From: Actinomadura cremea
GTDB lineage: Bacteria; Actinomycetota; Actinomycetes; Streptosporangiales; Streptosporangiaceae
Reading direction: 5' to 3'
DNA length: 64,000 bases
Assembly (NCBI RefSeq): GCF_014648495.1
Contig: NZ_BMRF01000003.1
Span: 310,001 to 374,000 of the forward strand
In this document: positions 18,260 through 27,007 of the stretch, in pieces
How the letters are laid out: every line of letters starts with the position of its first letter
Numbering within the stretch: position 1 is the stretch's first letter
The notes under the pieces: generated by a model
Told to the model about the DNA's origin: nothing
Database searches by the model: none
Seen by the model: the letters and a program-made list of their open reading frames with translations, nothing else
Program-made: the position numbers and the translations under genes

Positions 18260-19234
18260 GTGCACTCCTCACTCGCCAAGCGCACCGCCGGGGTCGCCCT
18301 CGGTGCCGCGCTCCTCCAGCTCTTGATGATCGTCGCCTTCACCTGGCCCGCCGCCCGGACGGCCCCGCACGACGTCCCGATCGTCGTGGCGGGCCCGGCC
18401 GCCGCCGTGACGGCGGAACGGCTCGAGCGGGCGCGCCCCGGCGCGTTCGACATCGAGGTCCGGCCCGGCGCGGACGAGGCCCGCGCGGCGATCGCCGACC
18501 GCGAGGCCTACGGCGCGGTCGTCACCACCCCGGCGGGCCCGCGGGTGCTCACCGCGTCCGCCGCCTCGCCCATGGTGGCGCAGCAGCTCACCGCGCTCGC
18601 CGGGACCCTCGCCGATCCGCAGGGGGCCGCGCCCGTCCAGGACGTCGTCGCCGCCGACCCGGACGACCCGCGCGGCTCCGGGCTCGCGACGCTCATCCTT
18701 CCGCTGGTCATGTCCTCGCTGGCGGCCGCGGTGCTGCTGACGCTCGCGATCCCGAGCGCCGCGTGGCGGGCCGCGGGGGCGCTGCTGTTCGCCGCGCTCG
18801 GCGGCCTCGGGGTCGCCGGCGTCGCCTACGGCTGGCTGTCGCTCGTCCCCGGCCCCTATCCGCTGGTCGCCGGCGTCGTCGCGGCCACCATCGCGGCGGT
18901 GACCGCCGCCGTCGCGGGCCTGGCCGCCGCGGTCGGACGGGCGGGCCTCGGCCTCGGCGCGCTCACGTTCCTGCTGCTCGGCAACCCGATCTCCGGGGTG
19001 GCGACGGCGCCGGAGATGGTGCCGGAGCCCTGGGGGGCGATCGGGCAGCTGCTGCCGCCCGGCGCGGCGGGCACGCTCATCCGGTCGGTGCTCTTCTTCG
19101 ACGGCGCGGGGGCGGGCGCCCCGCTCGCGGTGCTGCTGGGCTGGGCGGCCGCCGGGTTCGTCCTGCTGGGCGTGGGCGGGCTCCGGAACGCCCGGCGCGA
19201 GTCCGCCCCCGAGCGCGAACCGGTCCCCGCCTGA
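18260..19234 (+). CDS. ABC-2-type/YhgE-like integral membrane protein, TetR-divergent
   Basis: The 324-residue product has one N-terminal membrane helix, an extracytoplasmic domain of about 110 residues and five or six C-terminal helices. This is the layout of YhgE/Pip or DUF3533 proteins related to ABC-2 permeases. The GTG at 18260 was chosen because GGGAG lies 6 bases before it. An in-frame GTG at 18212 would add codons (ATA, AGA, TTT TTT) that are untypical here and would sit in the promoter. No ATPase partner of the ABC-2 kind is adjacent. Drug or lipid export under TetR control is the usual inference for such pairs, not shown here. Confidence 0.75.
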   Translation: MHSSLAKRTAGVALGAALLQLLMIVAFTWPAARTAPHDVPIVVAGPAAAVTAERLERARPGAFDIEVRPGADEARAAIADREAYGAVVTTPAGPRVLTASAASPMVAQQLTALAGTLADPQGAAPVQDVVAADPDDPRGSGLATLILPLVMSSLAAAVLLTLAIPSAAWRAAGALLFAALGGLGVAGVAYGWLSLVPGPYPLVAGVVAATIAAVTAAVAGLAAAVGRAGLGLGALTFLLLGNPISGVATAPEMVPEPWGAIGQLLPPGAAGTLIRSVLFFDGAGAGAPLAVLLGWAAAGFVLLGVGGLRNARRESAPEREPVPA

Positions 19235-19312
19235 CGAGAGTCGCCGTTCGCCCGTCCCGGTGCGTAATCGATCAGTAGCCTTATGTGACTCGATCGCGTC
19301 GGAAGGGCGGAC

Positions 19313-20275
19313 ATGGCGGCGTTCCTGCTGCGCCGGACGGTACGGGCCGCACTGCAGGCCGTGCTCGGCGCGAGCCTCGTCTACCTGCTGGCCGCCGCCG
19401 TGCTCGACCCCCGCGCCCACCTGGCGGGCCGCACCCCGCGCCCGCCGGACGCCGTGATCGACGCCCGCCTCGCCCGGCTCGACCTCGACCCTCGCGTCCC
19501 GCCGTCCGCCCGCTACCGGGCCTGGGCGGCGGGCGTGCTGCGCGGAGACCTCGGCCGGACGATCGACGGGCGTCCGATCGGCGCCGAACTGCGCCGGAGG
19601 CTCGGCGTGAGCGTGCGGCTCGTCCTGCCCGGCGCGGTCCTCGGCTCCGGCCTCGGAGTCCTGCTCGGAGCCTGGGCCGCGGCGAGACGCGGGCGGACCG
19701 CGGACCGGGCCGTCTCCCTCCTCGTGTACGGGCTCACCGCCGTGCCGGTGTTCGTGCTCGCCGTGCTCCTGCAGACGGCCGCGGCCGGGTTCGGCGACGC
19801 CACGGGCGTCACGCTCACCTGGGCGGGGGAGGCGGCGCCCGGCGCCGGTCCGGCCGGCCGCGCCCGGCACCTGCTGCTCCCCACGCTCGCGATCGCCCTC
19901 GCCCAGTCGGCCGTGCTCGCCCGCTACCAGCGCGGACTGACGCTGGACGTGCTGAGCGCCGGGTTCGTCCGCGCCGCCCGCGCGAAGGGCCTGCGCCGCC
20001 GCGGCGCGCTGCTGCGGCACGCCCTGCGGCCCGCGCTCGTCCCGATGACCGCGTGCGTTCCGCAGACGGCGGGGGCGCTGCTGCTCGGCGGCATGTTCGT
20101 CGAGCGGGCCTTCGGGCGGCACGGGCTCGGCGAATGGCTCGCCTGGTCGGTCGCCCGAGGCGACGTCAACGCGGTCGCCGCCGTCGGCTGCCTCGTCGCC
20201 TGCGCGATCCCGGCGGCCGTGCTCGCCGCGGACGTCCTGCACGGGCTCCTGGACCCGCGCGTCCGGGCCGCGTGA
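19313..20275 (+). CDS. Peptide/nickel-type ABC transporter permease (DppB-like)
   Basis: This 320-residue membrane subunit is of the binding-protein-dependent transport type. It has the N-terminal helix and soluble loop typical of DppB/OppB (residues 1-100), five further helices, and the EAA motif FVRAARAKGLRRRGALLRHALRPAL that docks with the ATPase. The ATG at 19313 opens a four-gene run with one-base or four-base overlaps: permease, permease, fused ATPase, binding protein. The loop region is shorter and more Arg/Pro-rich than in E. coli DppB. Substrate is probably an oligopeptide or similar solute; this is inferred. Confidence 0.88.
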   Translation: MAAFLLRRTVRAALQAVLGASLVYLLAAAVLDPRAHLAGRTPRPPDAVIDARLARLDLDPRVPPSARYRAWAAGVLRGDLGRTIDGRPIGAELRRRLGVSVRLVLPGAVLGSGLGVLLGAWAAARRGRTADRAVSLLVYGLTAVPVFVLAVLLQTAAAGFGDATGVTLTWAGEAAPGAGPAGRARHLLLPTLAIALAQSAVLARYQRGLTLDVLSAGFVRAARAKGLRRRGALLRHALRPALVPMTACVPQTAGALLLGGMFVERAFGRHGLGEWLAWSVARGDVNAVAAVGCLVACAIPAAVLAADVLHGLLDPRVRAA

Positions 20276-21072
20276 TGCGCCGCGCCGTCGCGGGCCTGCT
20301 CCTGCTCGCCGCGCTCGTCCTGCTCGCGGCCGCCGGACCGCCGCTCTCGCCGTGGGCGTGGGACGAGATCGACTTCACCGCCTTCGGTGCGGACCCGTCG
20401 CGGCGCCACTGGCTCGGCACCACGCAGAACGGGCGGGACGTGTTCGCCGTGACCGTGCACGCCCTCCGCCGGTCCCTGCTCGTCGGCCTCGGCGCGGCCG
20501 TTCTCGCGACGTCCCTGGCGGCCGTCGCCGGCATCGCCGCGGGATACGCGGGCGGGTGGACCGACCGCGCGCTGATGGGGGCCGCCGACCTCCTGGTCGT
20601 CCTGCCGCCGTTCCTCGTCGTGGCCGTCCTGGCGCCCCGGACGGACGGCGGCGCCCTCCCGCTCGTCGCCGTCCTCGCCGCGCTCCTCTGGACGACCACC
20701 GCCCGGATGGCGCGGGCCCTGACCCGCACGCTGCGCGAACGCGAGTACGTCCGGGCCGCCCGCCTCGGCGGGGTGAGCGCGCCGCGGACGATCGTCCGGC
20801 ACGTCCTGCCGCAGCTCGCCTCCCTCCTCGCGGTGGACGCGGGCCTGAACGTCGGGGCCGCGATCATCGCCGAGAGCGGGCTCGCCCACCTCGGGTTCGG
20901 GGTCCGCCCGCCGGACGTCTCGCTCGGCACCCTGATCGCCGACGGCGGCACGGCCCTCCTCGCGTTCCCCTGGCGGTTCGCCTTCCCCGCCGCGCTCCTG
21001 ATCCTGGTCGTGGTCGCCGCGAACCTGCTCGCCGACGGTCTGCGCGACGCCCTCGACCCCGCCGTCCGGTGA
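20275..21072 (+). CDS. Peptide/nickel-type ABC transporter permease (DppC-like)
   Basis: The 265-residue second permease starts at an ATG sharing one base with the previous stop (TGATG). It has the DppC-type block HWLGTTQNGRDVFAVTVHA before the core, and the EAA loop EYVRAARLGGVSAPRTIVRHVLPQL. About six membrane helices are visible. The frame is open far upstream, but that part is a shadow of the first permease. It forms the channel with the preceding subunit. Confidence 0.88.
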   Translation: MRRAVAGLLLLAALVLLAAAGPPLSPWAWDEIDFTAFGADPSRRHWLGTTQNGRDVFAVTVHALRRSLLVGLGAAVLATSLAAVAGIAAGYAGGWTDRALMGAADLLVVLPPFLVVAVLAPRTDGGALPLVAVLAALLWTTTARMARALTRTLREREYVRAARLGGVSAPRTIVRHVLPQLASLLAVDAGLNVGAAIIAESGLAHLGFGVRPPDVSLGTLIADGGTALLAFPWRFAFPAALLILVVVAANLLADGLRDALDPAVR

Positions 21073-22832
21073 CGGTGCTGGAAGTCGCGGGCCTGCGGGT
21101 CCGCTACCCGCCCGACGTCCGCGCGGTGCGAGACGCCGCCTTCGCGGTCGGCGCGGGGGAGACGCTGGGCGTAGTCGGCGCGTCGGGCTCCGGCAAGACC
21201 GCCCTCGCCCTCGCCGTGCTCGGGCTGCTCCCGGACTGCGCGCGCGCCGACGGGTCGGTCCGCCTGCACGGTGACGAACTCCTCGGACGGTCCGACGCGG
21301 AGCTGTCCCGGGTGCGCGGCAAGGACCTGGCGATGGTGTTCCAGGACCTCTCGTCCCTCAACCCCTTCCGCACCATCGGCGGCCAGATCGCGGAGGCCGT
21401 CCGCATCCATCGGCGCACCAGCCGCGCCTCGGCGCGCGCGCAGGCCGTCGATCTGCTCGACCTGGTGGGCATTCCGAATGCCGCCAAGCGCGCGCGGGCC
21501 TACCCCCACGAGCTTTCAGGCGGCATGCAGAGACGCGTTCTGATCGCGATGGCGGTGGCGAACGACCCGTCCGTCCTCATCGCGGACGAGCCGACCGCGG
21601 GCCTCGACGTCACCGTGCAGGCCCAGATCCTGGACGTGCTGCGCACCGCGCGGGCGTCCGGGACCGCGACCGTCCTCATCGCGCACGACCTCGGCGTCGT
21701 CGCGGGCATCGCCGACCGCGTCCTGGTCATGCACGCGGGACGCGTGATCGAGCAGGGCCCGGTCGAGGAGGTGTACCGGTCCCCCCGCTCCTCCCGGACG
21801 GTCGCCCTCCTGCGTGCGGCGCCCCGCATCACCCGGCTCCCGGCCCGCGCGCGCCCGCCCGGCCCCACGGTGCTCGCCGTGCACGGGCTCGCCCGCCACC
21901 ACGGAACCGTCCGCGCGGTGGACGGCGTCACGTTCGACGTCCGCCGCGCCGAGACGCTCGCGCTGGTGGGGGAGTCGGGCTGCGGCAAGACGACCACCCT
22001 CATGGAGATCCTCCGCCTGGCCCGCCCGCAACGCGGCCGCGTGACCGTCCTCGACGAGGACACCGCCGCCCTGCGCCGCGCCCGCCGCAGGGAGCTGCGA
22101 CGCGACGTCCAGCCGGTCTTCCAGGACCCGCTCGCCTCGCTCGACCCCCGCATGCGCGTCCGCTCCATCATCGCCGAGCCGCTCACCGCGTACCGCCTGC
22201 CCGCACGAGAGCGGGTCCGGGAACTCCTGGACCTCGTGGAACTAGAGCCCGACCACGCGGACCGCCACCCCCACGAACTGTCGGGCGGCCAGAGGCAACG
22301 CGTCGCCATCGCCAGAGCGCTCGCCCTGGAACCACGCCTACTGCTACTGGACGAACCCGTGGCGTCACTCGACGCGACCATCCAGGCAGGCGTGCTGAAC
22401 CTCCTGCAAGGACTCCGATCCCGTCTCGGCCTCGCCTACGTGTTCGTCGCACACGACCTCGCCGTCGTGCATCGCATCGCCGATCGGGTCGCCGTCATGC
22501 ACATGGGCCGAATCGTCGAACTCGGCTCCACCAACGAGGTCTATGCGACACCCGCACACCCGTACACGCGCGCGCTTCTGGACGCAGTCCCGATCCCCGA
22601 TCCGGTCCTCGAACGCGCGCGCCCCCGCGTCGTCCTGCACGGCGAAGCCCCCGACCCCTCGAACCCGCCCGACGGCTGCCGCTTCCGTCCCCGATGTCCG
22701 CTCTATCCCACGCTCGCTCCCGTCCAGCGCACCCCGTGCGACGCATCGGACCCGCAACCGCGCGCCACCGGCCGTCCCGATCACCAGGTCGCCTGCCACC
22801 ACCCCCTGACCTCGCGAGGAGCCCGCCCATGA
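21069..22832 (+). CDS. Fused double ATP-binding protein of a peptide-type ABC transporter (DppD-DppF fusion)
   Basis: The 587-residue protein joins two ABC domains that are separate subunits in classical Dpp/Opp systems. Domain 1 (about 1-255) has Walker A GASGSGKT, signature LSGGMQRR and Walker B VLIADEPTAGLD. Domain 2 (about 275-530) has GESGCGKTT, LSGGQRQR and LLLLDEPVASLD. A Cys-containing tail follows (CRFRPRCPLYP then PCD and ACHHP), the usual oligopeptide-ATPase C-terminal motif. The GTG at 21069 overlaps the preceding stop (GTGA), and its own stop overlaps the binding-protein start (ATGA). Confidence 0.92.
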   Translation: MTVLEVAGLRVRYPPDVRAVRDAAFAVGAGETLGVVGASGSGKTALALAVLGLLPDCARADGSVRLHGDELLGRSDAELSRVRGKDLAMVFQDLSSLNPFRTIGGQIAEAVRIHRRTSRASARAQAVDLLDLVGIPNAAKRARAYPHELSGGMQRRVLIAMAVANDPSVLIADEPTAGLDVTVQAQILDVLRTARASGTATVLIAHDLGVVAGIADRVLVMHAGRVIEQGPVEEVYRSPRSSRTVALLRAAPRITRLPARARPPGPTVLAVHGLARHHGTVRAVDGVTFDVRRAETLALVGESGCGKTTTLMEILRLARPQRGRVTVLDEDTAALRRARRRELRRDVQPVFQDPLASLDPRMRVRSIIAEPLTAYRLPARERVRELLDLVELEPDHADRHPHELSGGQRQRVAIARALALEPRLLLLDEPVASLDATIQAGVLNLLQGLRSRLGLAYVFVAHDLAVVHRIADRVAVMHMGRIVELGSTNEVYATPAHPYTRALLDAVPIPDPVLERARPRVVLHGEAPDPSNPPDGCRFRPRCPLYPTLAPVQRTPCDASDPQPRATGRPDHQVACHHPLTSRGARP

Positions 22833-24823
22833 CCCCCGAGCCCGCCCGCACCGCCGCCCCAGGGCGAGGACCCGGCCGCCCGGCCGGAGCCGCCCACCGC
22901 CGCCCCCGGCCGAACCCGTACACGGCCGGTCGTTGCCGTTCCGGCTGGTTGGCAGGGGTGGCCGGCGTCGTCCGCCGGCCGCTCGCCATCCGCCGCCGCG
23001 CATGTCCCGTGGCGTGTGCGGCCGGTCGTCCGGACGTGCGTGCGGGGCGCCGCCTGGACGTTCGCGCCTCCGGCACCGGCCATGGACGGTTCAGGAGGCG
23101 TCGCCGGCCGTGTGCGGGCGGCGTGGCCGGGCGCCGGTGGCGTGGGGTCGTCGCGCTGTTGGTTCTCGTGCCCGTCGTGTACGGGGATGCGGGGTGCACC
23201 TGGGGCAAGGCGCGGGAGGCGCCGGTGCCCGCGGCGTTGCCCCGGTCGGACGTCAACCCGATGCCGCGCGATCGCGTGGGGGACCGGGGCACGCTGCGTT
23301 GGGCGCTGCCGGAATTCCCATCGCAGTGGAACTTCCACCACGTTAACGGGAAGACCGGAGCGGTCGACCGGGTGCTTCAAGGGGCATTGCCCCAGCTCAT
23401 GCGCGCGGACGAGAAGGGCGTGGTGCATGCCATTCCGGAGTACCTCCGCTCGGCCAAGGTAAAGCGCACCGGGCACGGTCAGACGGTCGTCTACCGGCTC
23501 AACCCCAGGGCGCGATGGTCGGACGGGCGGTCGATCGGCTACCGCGACTTCGCCGTGCAGGCGCGCGCGCTGTCCGGACACGACTCGCGTTACGAGATCG
23601 CCGACGACACCGGGTACCGGCGCATCGTGCGCGTGGAACCGGGCGTGAACGAGGACGTCGTTAAGGTCGTCTTCGCGCGGCCGTTCGCGGACTGGCGGAG
23701 GCTGTTCAGCCCCCTGTACCCGGCCGCCGTGTACAGCGATCCGCGCGCGTTCAACACCGGGTGGCTCGACCGGCCGTCCGTCACCGCGGGTCCGTTCCGG
23801 GTCGGGGGCGTCGACCGGACGGCGCAGACGCTCACGCTCGTGCGCGATCCGCGCTGGTGGGGGCGGCGCGCGAAGCTCGACCGGATCGTCTACCGGGCGA
23901 TGGACCCGGCGGCGATGCCGGGCGCGTTCGCCAACGGGGAGATCGACCTGATGGAGATCGGGCTGGACGCGGGCGCGCTGCGGCGCGTGCGACTGGCCGA
24001 GGACGCCGAGGTGCGCCGGGCGGCGGGCCCGGACCGGCGGGTCTTCACGCTCAACGCGGCCGGGCCGATCCTCTCCGACGCGCGGGTCCGGCACGCCGTG
24101 ATGCTCGGCATCGAGCGGGGGGCGATCGCCCGGTCCGACCTCGCGGGCCTCGGCGTCCCGGTGCGGACGCTCGGCAACCACTTCTACGTCGACACTCAGC
24201 AGGGCTATCGCGACAACTCTGGACCCTTCGGTCGCTACGACCCGGCACGGGCCGTTCGGCTCCTGGAGAAGGCCGGCTGGACGAAGCGGGGACGGTACCG
24301 CGTCAAGGACGGACGGACGCTCGCGCTCCGGTTCGTCGTCTCGGCCGGGCAGCCGATCGGGAGGCGCGAGGGGGAACTGGCGCGGGCGCTGCTCGCACGT
24401 ATCGGCGTCCGGCTGGACATCGAACCCGTCCCGGCCGACGACCTGTTCGGCCGTCACGTCACGCGGGGAGACTTCGACATCATCCCGTTCTCGTGGCTCG
24501 GGACGCCGTTTCCCGTGTCGTCGATGAGGGCGGTTTACGCTCGCCCACGCGCAGGGAGAGTTCGCCAGAACTATTCAGGGGGTGGGAACGCGGTGCTCGA
24601 CGCGGCCCTGGAGCGGGCCGTGGCGGCGATGGGATCGGAGGTTCACGCCCTTGTGAACCGTGCCGATCGGCTCGTCTGGCGGGAGGCGCTCGTCGTGCCG
24701 CTGTACCAGCGTCCCCAGCTCGTCGCCGCGCGCGCGGGCCTGGCCAACATCGGCGCCTGTGGTTTCCACCAGCCCGCCTACGAGGACATCGGGTTCGCTC
24801 AGGACGCCTCGGACGACGGGTAG
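22829..24823 (+). CDS. ABC transporter substrate-binding protein, family 5 (peptide type)
   Basis: The core (about residues 150-640) is a family-5 solute-binding protein: LRWALPEFPSQWNFH, a WSDG motif (ARWSDGRSIGYRDFAVQARA), and later RLLEKAGW and FDIIPFSW blocks. The ATG at 22829 overlaps the ATPase stop. The first 98 codons encode an Arg/Pro/Ala-rich stretch unlike a signal peptide. A GTG at 23123 would give VAGRRWRGVVALLVLVPVVY, a credible signal, followed by a Cys in a poor lipobox (GDAGC). The true start is therefore uncertain, and the front may be untranslated. The 3' end overlaps the convergent gene by 25 bases. Confidence 0.82.
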   Translation: MTPEPARTAAPGRGPGRPAGAAHRRPRPNPYTAGRCRSGWLAGVAGVVRRPLAIRRRACPVACAAGRPDVRAGRRLDVRASGTGHGRFRRRRRPCAGGVAGRRWRGVVALLVLVPVVYGDAGCTWGKAREAPVPAALPRSDVNPMPRDRVGDRGTLRWALPEFPSQWNFHHVNGKTGAVDRVLQGALPQLMRADEKGVVHAIPEYLRSAKVKRTGHGQTVVYRLNPRARWSDGRSIGYRDFAVQARALSGHDSRYEIADDTGYRRIVRVEPGVNEDVVKVVFARPFADWRRLFSPLYPAAVYSDPRAFNTGWLDRPSVTAGPFRVGGVDRTAQTLTLVRDPRWWGRRAKLDRIVYRAMDPAAMPGAFANGEIDLMEIGLDAGALRRVRLAEDAEVRRAAGPDRRVFTLNAAGPILSDARVRHAVMLGIERGAIARSDLAGLGVPVRTLGNHFYVDTQQGYRDNSGPFGRYDPARAVRLLEKAGWTKRGRYRVKDGRTLALRFVVSAGQPIGRREGELARALLARIGVRLDIEPVPADDLFGRHVTRGDFDIIPFSWLGTPFPVSSMRAVYARPRAGRVRQNYSGGGNAVLDAALERAVAAMGSEVHALVNRADRLVWREALVVPLYQRPQLVAARAGLANIGACGFHQPAYEDIGFAQDASDDG

Positions 24824-25545
24824 GGCAGCTCGATGCCCTTGCGGTCGCTCGTGTAGCGGGCGTTCCACACGTACAGCTTCAGGTCGCCCGCCGACACGCC
24901 GTCCTGGACCGGGAGGTCGGAGGCGATCCGCACCACGTAGGACGCGCCCGCGGGCATCATGCGGGTGCCGGCCTCCTCGAACGGCGCCTCGGACCGGTCG
25001 ACGCGGGCGATGATCTCGCTGTGGTTCGGGAGCGTGCACATGTCGTCGGGGATGCCGACCTGCGGCATGCACCGCTCCCGCGCGTCCCCCGGCACCTGCT
25101 CCTCGGGCATGAACAGGTCGGCGGGGAAGTCCAGCAGGACGGGACGGCGCTGCGTGTTCGTCAGCACGTAGTCGGCGTAGGCGTACGTCGTCCCCGAGGG
25201 GGGAGCCTGGGTCGAGCCGAGCGGCTTCGCGTCCGTCCCGGACCGGACGGCCGCGAGGCTGTACCCGTACCCCTCCGGGGTGGTGAAGTTCACGGCCGCG
25301 CCGGCTTCGGGCGCGGGCTGCGCGCTCATCGACGGGGAGGCGGCGCCCGCGCCGCCGGCCGGCGACGGCCGCGACCCGGCGCCGTCGGCGCCCGACTCCG
25401 GCCGCAGGACGACGATTCCGGCGGCGATCGCGGCGATCCCGATCGCCCCGGTGAGGGCGCCGGCGAGGCCGAGCCGGCCGGCGCCCGCCCGCGCGGGCTT
25501 GCGCCGCCTGCGTCCTCCCGACCGCGGCCGGTTGCTGTACGACAT
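24799..25545 (-). CDS. Membrane-anchored protein of unknown function
   Basis: The 248-residue product starts with a basic tail (RRRRKPARAGAGR), one membrane helix (about residues 28-48) and a Pro/Ser/Gly linker to about residue 85. A soluble extracytoplasmic domain follows. That domain has two cysteines close together (RERCMPQVGIPDDMC), possibly a disulfide, and a beta-rich pattern. I do not recognise the family. The layout (N-in, C-out single anchor plus linker) suggests an exported sensor or binding domain. It lies between the transporter block and the glycolate oxidase operon, transcribed toward the transporter and overlapping its end by 25 bases. Confidence 0.75.
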   Translation of the reverse strand: MSYSNRPRSGGRRRRKPARAGAGRLGLAGALTGAIGIAAIAAGIVVLRPESGADGAGSRPSPAGGAGAASPSMSAQPAPEAGAAVNFTTPEGYGYSLAAVRSGTDAKPLGSTQAPPSGTTYAYADYVLTNTQRRPVLLDFPADLFMPEEQVPGDARERCMPQVGIPDDMCTLPNHSEIIARVDRSEAPFEEAGTRMMPAGASYVVRIASDLPVQDGVSAGDLKLYVWNARYTSDRKGIELPYPSSEAS

Positions 25546-25690
25546 GGTCTCCGTGCTCCCCTCAGCCCGTTGCGTCCGGATCGGTAAGCGCGTGCTGCCT
25601 GTGGGTGGCCAGTCACGATACCGGACACCCGGATCAACGCCGGACAGGCCACCCTTGACGCGGGAAATGCCGAGCCACTAGGGCGAACGC

Positions 25691-27007
25691 CTACGAACCG
25701 CGGCCCATGAGGGCATCACGGCCGAGGCCCCGCAGGGACGCGTCGAGCACCTGCGCGGTGTGCGCGATCGCGATCGAGGCGCCCCGGCGGCGCAGCGCGT
25801 TCGCGATCTGCATCGTGCATCCGGGGTTGGCGGCGACCAGCAGTTCGGCCCCGGTCGCGGCCACGTCGGCCGCCTTGCGGTCGCCGAGCTCACCGGCGGC
25901 CTCCGGCTGCAGCAGGTTGTAGGTCCCGGCCGATCCGCAGCAGATGTCGGGGTCGGCGATCTCGCGGACGTCCAGCTCCGGGATCTGCGCGAGCAGCGCC
26001 CTCGGCTGGCTCCGCACACCCTGCGCGTGCGCCAGGTGGCACGCGTCGTGGTAGGCGACGGTGACCGGAAGCGGCCTCCGCTCCGCGCGGGGGCCCAGCT
26101 CGGCGAGGAACTCCGCGAGGTCACGGGTGCGCTCCGACAGCGCCTCCGCCCGGCGCGCCCACGCGGGGTCGCCGGCGAGCAGCGCCCGGTACTCCTTCAT
26201 CGACGACCCGCAGCCCGCCGAGTTGACGACGATGACGTCGACGCCCTCGAACGCCTCGATCGTCCGCCGCGCGAACGCGCGCGCCTCGTCCTCGCGTCCC
26301 GCGTGCATCGACAGGGCGCCGCAGCAGCCCTGCCCGCGCGGGACCACGACGTCGCACCCCTCCATCGCCAGCACGCGCGCCGTGGCCCTGTTGACGTCCG
26401 GGAAGAACTCGCCCTGGACGCAGCCGACCAGCATGCCCACCGTGGCGCGCCGGTCCCCGCGCGCGGCGACCCGCTCCGGCAGCCGCGGCGCCCGGCCGAG
26501 CGGCGGCGCGAGCCGTTCCATCGCCGCCAGCGACGGCGACACGCGCTCCAGAAGCCCCGAACTGCGGACGAACCGGTCCAGACCCGACCGCTGGTACGCG
26601 CGCAGCGGCCCGCGCAGCGCCCGCAGCCGCCGCCGGTACGGGAACAGCCGGAAGATCAGCTCCCGGACGGCCCGGTCCCGCAGCGGGCGCGGATGCCCGC
26701 GCTCGACCTCGGCCCGCGTCATCTCGATCAGCCGGTCGTACTGGACGCCGGACGGGCAGGACGTCACGCACGCCATGCAGCCGAGGCACCGGTCGAAGTG
26801 CTCGACCATCGGCCCGCCGAGCGGCTCGCCCCTCGCGTGCTGGTCCATCAGGTGGATGCGGCCGCGCGGCGAGTCCATCTCCTCGCCCCACAGGACGTAC
26901 GTGGGGCACGTCGGCAGGCAGAACCCGCAGTGCACGCAGTCGCCGAGCAGGTTCCCGAACTCCTCCGGGGATCCGGGCGACGGCGATCCGGGCGAAGGGG
27001 CGTTCAT
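25691..27007 (-). CDS. glcF: Glycolate oxidase iron-sulfur subunit GlcF
   Basis: GlcF passes electrons from the GlcDE flavoproteins to the membrane quinone pool during glycolate oxidation to glyoxylate. The 438-residue protein has two 4Fe-4S motifs: Cys24-Cys27-Cys30-Cys34 (CVHCGFCLPTCP) and Cys74-Cys77-Cys80-Cys84 (CLGCMACVTSCP). Two CCG domains follow (GQGCCGALSMHAGR and DICCGSAGTYN). The ATG at 27007 shares one base with the glcE stop, so the frame open upstream is a shadow of glcE. It is the last gene of glcD-glcE-glcF. Confidence 0.95.
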   Translation of the reverse strand: MNAPSPGSPSPGSPEEFGNLLGDCVHCGFCLPTCPTYVLWGEEMDSPRGRIHLMDQHARGEPLGGPMVEHFDRCLGCMACVTSCPSGVQYDRLIEMTRAEVERGHPRPLRDRAVRELIFRLFPYRRRLRALRGPLRAYQRSGLDRFVRSSGLLERVSPSLAAMERLAPPLGRAPRLPERVAARGDRRATVGMLVGCVQGEFFPDVNRATARVLAMEGCDVVVPRGQGCCGALSMHAGREDEARAFARRTIEAFEGVDVIVVNSAGCGSSMKEYRALLAGDPAWARRAEALSERTRDLAEFLAELGPRAERRPLPVTVAYHDACHLAHAQGVRSQPRALLAQIPELDVREIADPDICCGSAGTYNLLQPEAAGELGDRKAADVAATGAELLVAANPGCTMQIANALRRRGASIAIAHTAQVLDASLRGLGRDALMGRGS

